From positions 171,018 to 235,017 of the forward strand of contig CANFJL010000002.1 of the NCBI GenBank assembly GCA_947447525.1: a stretch of 64,000 bases of DNA. Direction: 5' to 3'. This DNA is from Flavobacteriales bacterium. Its GTDB lineage: Bacteria; Bacteroidota; Bacteroidia; Flavobacteriales_D; Crocinitomicaceae. Below, one piece after another: positions 63,401-64,000 of the stretch. How positions within the stretch are numbered: the first letter of the stretch is position 1; the number at the start of each line of letters is the position of its first letter. A program made the translations under genes and the position numbers. The notes beneath the pieces are model-generated. The model ran no database searches and was not told the origin of the DNA. It was given only the letters and a program-made list of their open reading frames with translations.

Positions 63401-63408
63401 TATATTTG
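63401..63408 (+). promoter_or_regulatory. TAnnTTTG box (TATATTTG) for tRNA-Met
   Basis: Perfect -7 consensus, 16 bases before the 5' end of the tRNA. It is probably also the only promoter for the following GIY-YIG gene. Confidence 0.55.
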
Positions 63409-63424
63409 CACCCTTCAATACAAT

Positions 63425-63498
63425 GGCGAGGTAGCTCAGTTGGTTAGAGCGCAGGATTCATAACCCTGAGGCCGAGAGTTCAAATCTCTCTCTCGCTA
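63425..63498 (+). tRNA. tRNA-Met (anticodon CAT)
   Basis: A full cloverleaf can be drawn: acceptor GGCGAGG/TCTCGCT (G-U at the ends), D arm GCTC/GAGC, anticodon arm with loop TTCATAA (CAT at 63459-63461), T arm GAGAG/CTCTC with loop TTCAAAT, discriminator A at 63498. CCA is not encoded. CAT could mean elongator Met, initiator or tRNA-Ile(CAT); the lack of the initiator's three G-C pairs in the anticodon stem favours elongator Met. Confidence 0.93.
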
Positions 63499-63499
63499 C

Positions 63500-63538
63500 A
63501 AAAGGTCATCCGTCAAAATGATAGGTGGCCTTTTTTTT
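63500..63538 (+). terminator. Terminator after tRNA-Met
   Basis: Stem from AAAAGGTCATC (63500-63510) and GGTGGCCTTTT (from 63524) with G-U pairs, then a run of eight T (63531-63538). It lies between the tRNA and the GIY-YIG gene, whose ATG is six bases after the T run. Confidence 0.7.
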
Positions 63539-63544
63539 ATTCAA

Positions 63545-63844
63545 ATGTATTCAGTTTACATCTTATATTCCATTTCTACCAAACAGTTCTACAAAGGACA
63601 CACTAAAGAATTGTCCAGCAGACTGATGAGACATAACGCAGGATATGAGAAATTTACTTCAACAGGCATACCTTGGAGTCTAATTTGGCATATATCTAAG
63701 CCCAATAAAGGTGAAGCTTACCAATTAGAATTGAAATTAAAAAACCTAACAAGCAAAAGATTGATCGAGTTCATGTTAATATATAAAGAAGGCATCGAGA
63801 GCGCTGACGAACTTGATTTTATTATCAAGTTGTCAGCATGCTGA
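63545..63844 (+). CDS. Small GIY-YIG nuclease family protein
   Basis: 99 residues, the minimal stand-alone GIY-YIG module. The two-strand core is YSVYILYSISTKQFYKGHT, with SVY and YKG in place of GIY and YIG; the catalytic arginine is in SSRLMRHN and the metal-binding glutamate in GEAYQLELKLK. I choose the ATG at 63545 (MYSVYIL), the family start; an ATG at 63518 lies inside the tRNA terminator and is unlikely. The last 16 codons are encoded by the first copy of a palindromic repeat (63796-63844), so the C-terminus ESADELDFIIKLSAC is repeat-derived. No own promoter is seen; expression would need read-through from the tRNA. The DNA target is unknown. Confidence 0.8.
   Translation: MYSVYILYSISTKQFYKGHTKELSSRLMRHNAGYEKFTSTGIPWSLIWHISKPNKGEAYQLELKLKNLTSKRLIEFMLIYKEGIESADELDFIIKLSAC
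63796..63844 (+). repeat. Palindromic repeat, copy 1 (overlaps the nuclease 3' end)
   Basis: 49 bases starting CGAGAGCGCTGACG. Inverted arms GCTGAC-G-AACTTGAT (63803-63817) and ATCAAGTTGTCAGC (63824-63837): 14 paired bases with one bulged G and a six-base loop. It includes the nuclease stop codon. Confidence 0.9.
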
Positions 63845-63870
63845 ACATTTACAACGAATTCAGACAGCTA

Positions 63871-64000
63871 CCGAGAGCGCTGACGAACTTGATTTGATCA
63901 TCAAGTTGTCAGCATGCTGACCCTTTTGGCGTCAGCATTCAAATCTCTCTCTCCCTGATGAGTCTTCAACTATCAGGATAAACGCTACAAAAGGTCATCC
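63871..64000 (+). repeat. Interrupted second copy of the tRNA 3' part with palindromic inserts
   Basis: Three blocks that are contiguous in the tRNA locus (63472-63511) recur here in the same order: CCGAGAG (63871-63877), TTCAAATCTCTCTCTC (63938-63953) and CGCTACAAAAGGTCATCC (63983-64000, to the window edge). Between blocks one and two lie 60 bases with palindrome copy 2; between two and three lie 29 bases with the hairpin CCTGAT (63954-63959)/ATCAGG (63972-63977). The copy cannot fold as a tRNA. Confidence 0.9.
63872..63920 (+). repeat. Palindromic repeat, copy 2
   Basis: Matches copy 1 (76 bases upstream) at 47 of 49 positions; the two differences lie in the loop (TTTATT against TTGATC). 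The stem of 14 pairs with one bulged G is identical in both copies, which suggests the fold is what is kept. Confidence 0.92.

Noticed and set aside
1..64000. CRISPR arrays, prophage, insertion sequences, restriction or toxin-antitoxin systems
   Set aside because: No regularly spaced repeats, transposase, integrase, Cas, restriction or phage structural proteins were seen on either strand.

Overview
The window is a contiguous piece of an AT-rich chromosome from a member of the Bacteroidota, most likely a Flavobacteriales-type organism. The evidence is: type IX secretion (T9SS) parts (PorT-like, PorP/SprF-like, PorE-like OmpA protein); secreted proteins with T9SS C-terminal sorting domains of both the gliding-associated (type B) and the 'PNP' (type A) kind; menaquinone genes; a long SecA with a zinc-binding tail; and repeated TAnnTTTG promoter boxes typical of the phylum. 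I do not assign a genus. There is no prophage, CRISPR array, rRNA operon or insertion sequence. Nearly all genes are housekeeping or envelope genes packed into short operons.

Layout. 1-6.5 kb (+): PLP aminotransferase, heptose-7-P kinase, ubiE, porT, an FAD dehydrogenase and mnmA. 6.5-17.4 kb (-): a small unknown gene; a PorE-like OmpA/PorP/giant-adhesin trio; hemF; a LysM protein; guaA. 17.6-22.2 kb (+): secA, a DUF2520 protein, kdsC. 22.2-23.7 kb (-): class IV aminotransferase and rhomboid protease. 23.8-32.7 kb (+): L,D-transpeptidase, rpe, an unknown secreted protein, CvfB-like protein, RluA-type synthase, then a PRTase/murQ/arginase-family operon. 32.7-34.7 kb (-): NlpC/P60 peptidase and an unknown secreted protein. 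34.8-51.6 kb (+): an M16 peptidase pair, a BNR T9SS protein, a phosphoesterase, dnaX-menE-dnaJ-nth, a lipoprotein, dnaB, a periplasmic protein often mis-named asparagine synthetase B, rho and a small membrane protein. 51.7-55.8 kb (-): mpl and a long coiled-coil/TPR protein. 55.9-63.4 kb: FAD oxidoreductase, DUF456 protein, yaaA (-), a 1035-residue SprB-repeat T9SS protein and pepF. The window ends with tRNA-Met, a GIY-YIG nuclease gene and a set of palindromic and tRNA-derived repeats.

How they work together: much of the content serves the cell envelope. It includes LPS precursors (heptose kinase, KdsC), peptidoglycan synthesis, remodelling and recycling (Mpl, MurQ, L,D-transpeptidase, NlpC/P60) and protein export (SecA to the periplasm, then T9SS to the surface). 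A second group is replication, repair and transcription (dnaX, dnaB, nth, rho).

Most notable observations: (1) the tRNA-Met / GIY-YIG nuclease / palindrome locus at 63.4-64.0 kb, where the 3' part of the tRNA is repeated in order downstream of the nuclease gene but interrupted by two palindrome-bearing inserts; (2) dnaX split into gamma and tau reading frames exactly at a run of ten A; (3) four core genes (mnmA, guaA, dnaX, dnaB) whose TAnnTTTG box ends exactly 4 nt before the ATG, which predicts leaderless mRNAs; (4) an endonuclease III that keeps its catalytic residues but has lost all four iron-sulfur cysteines.
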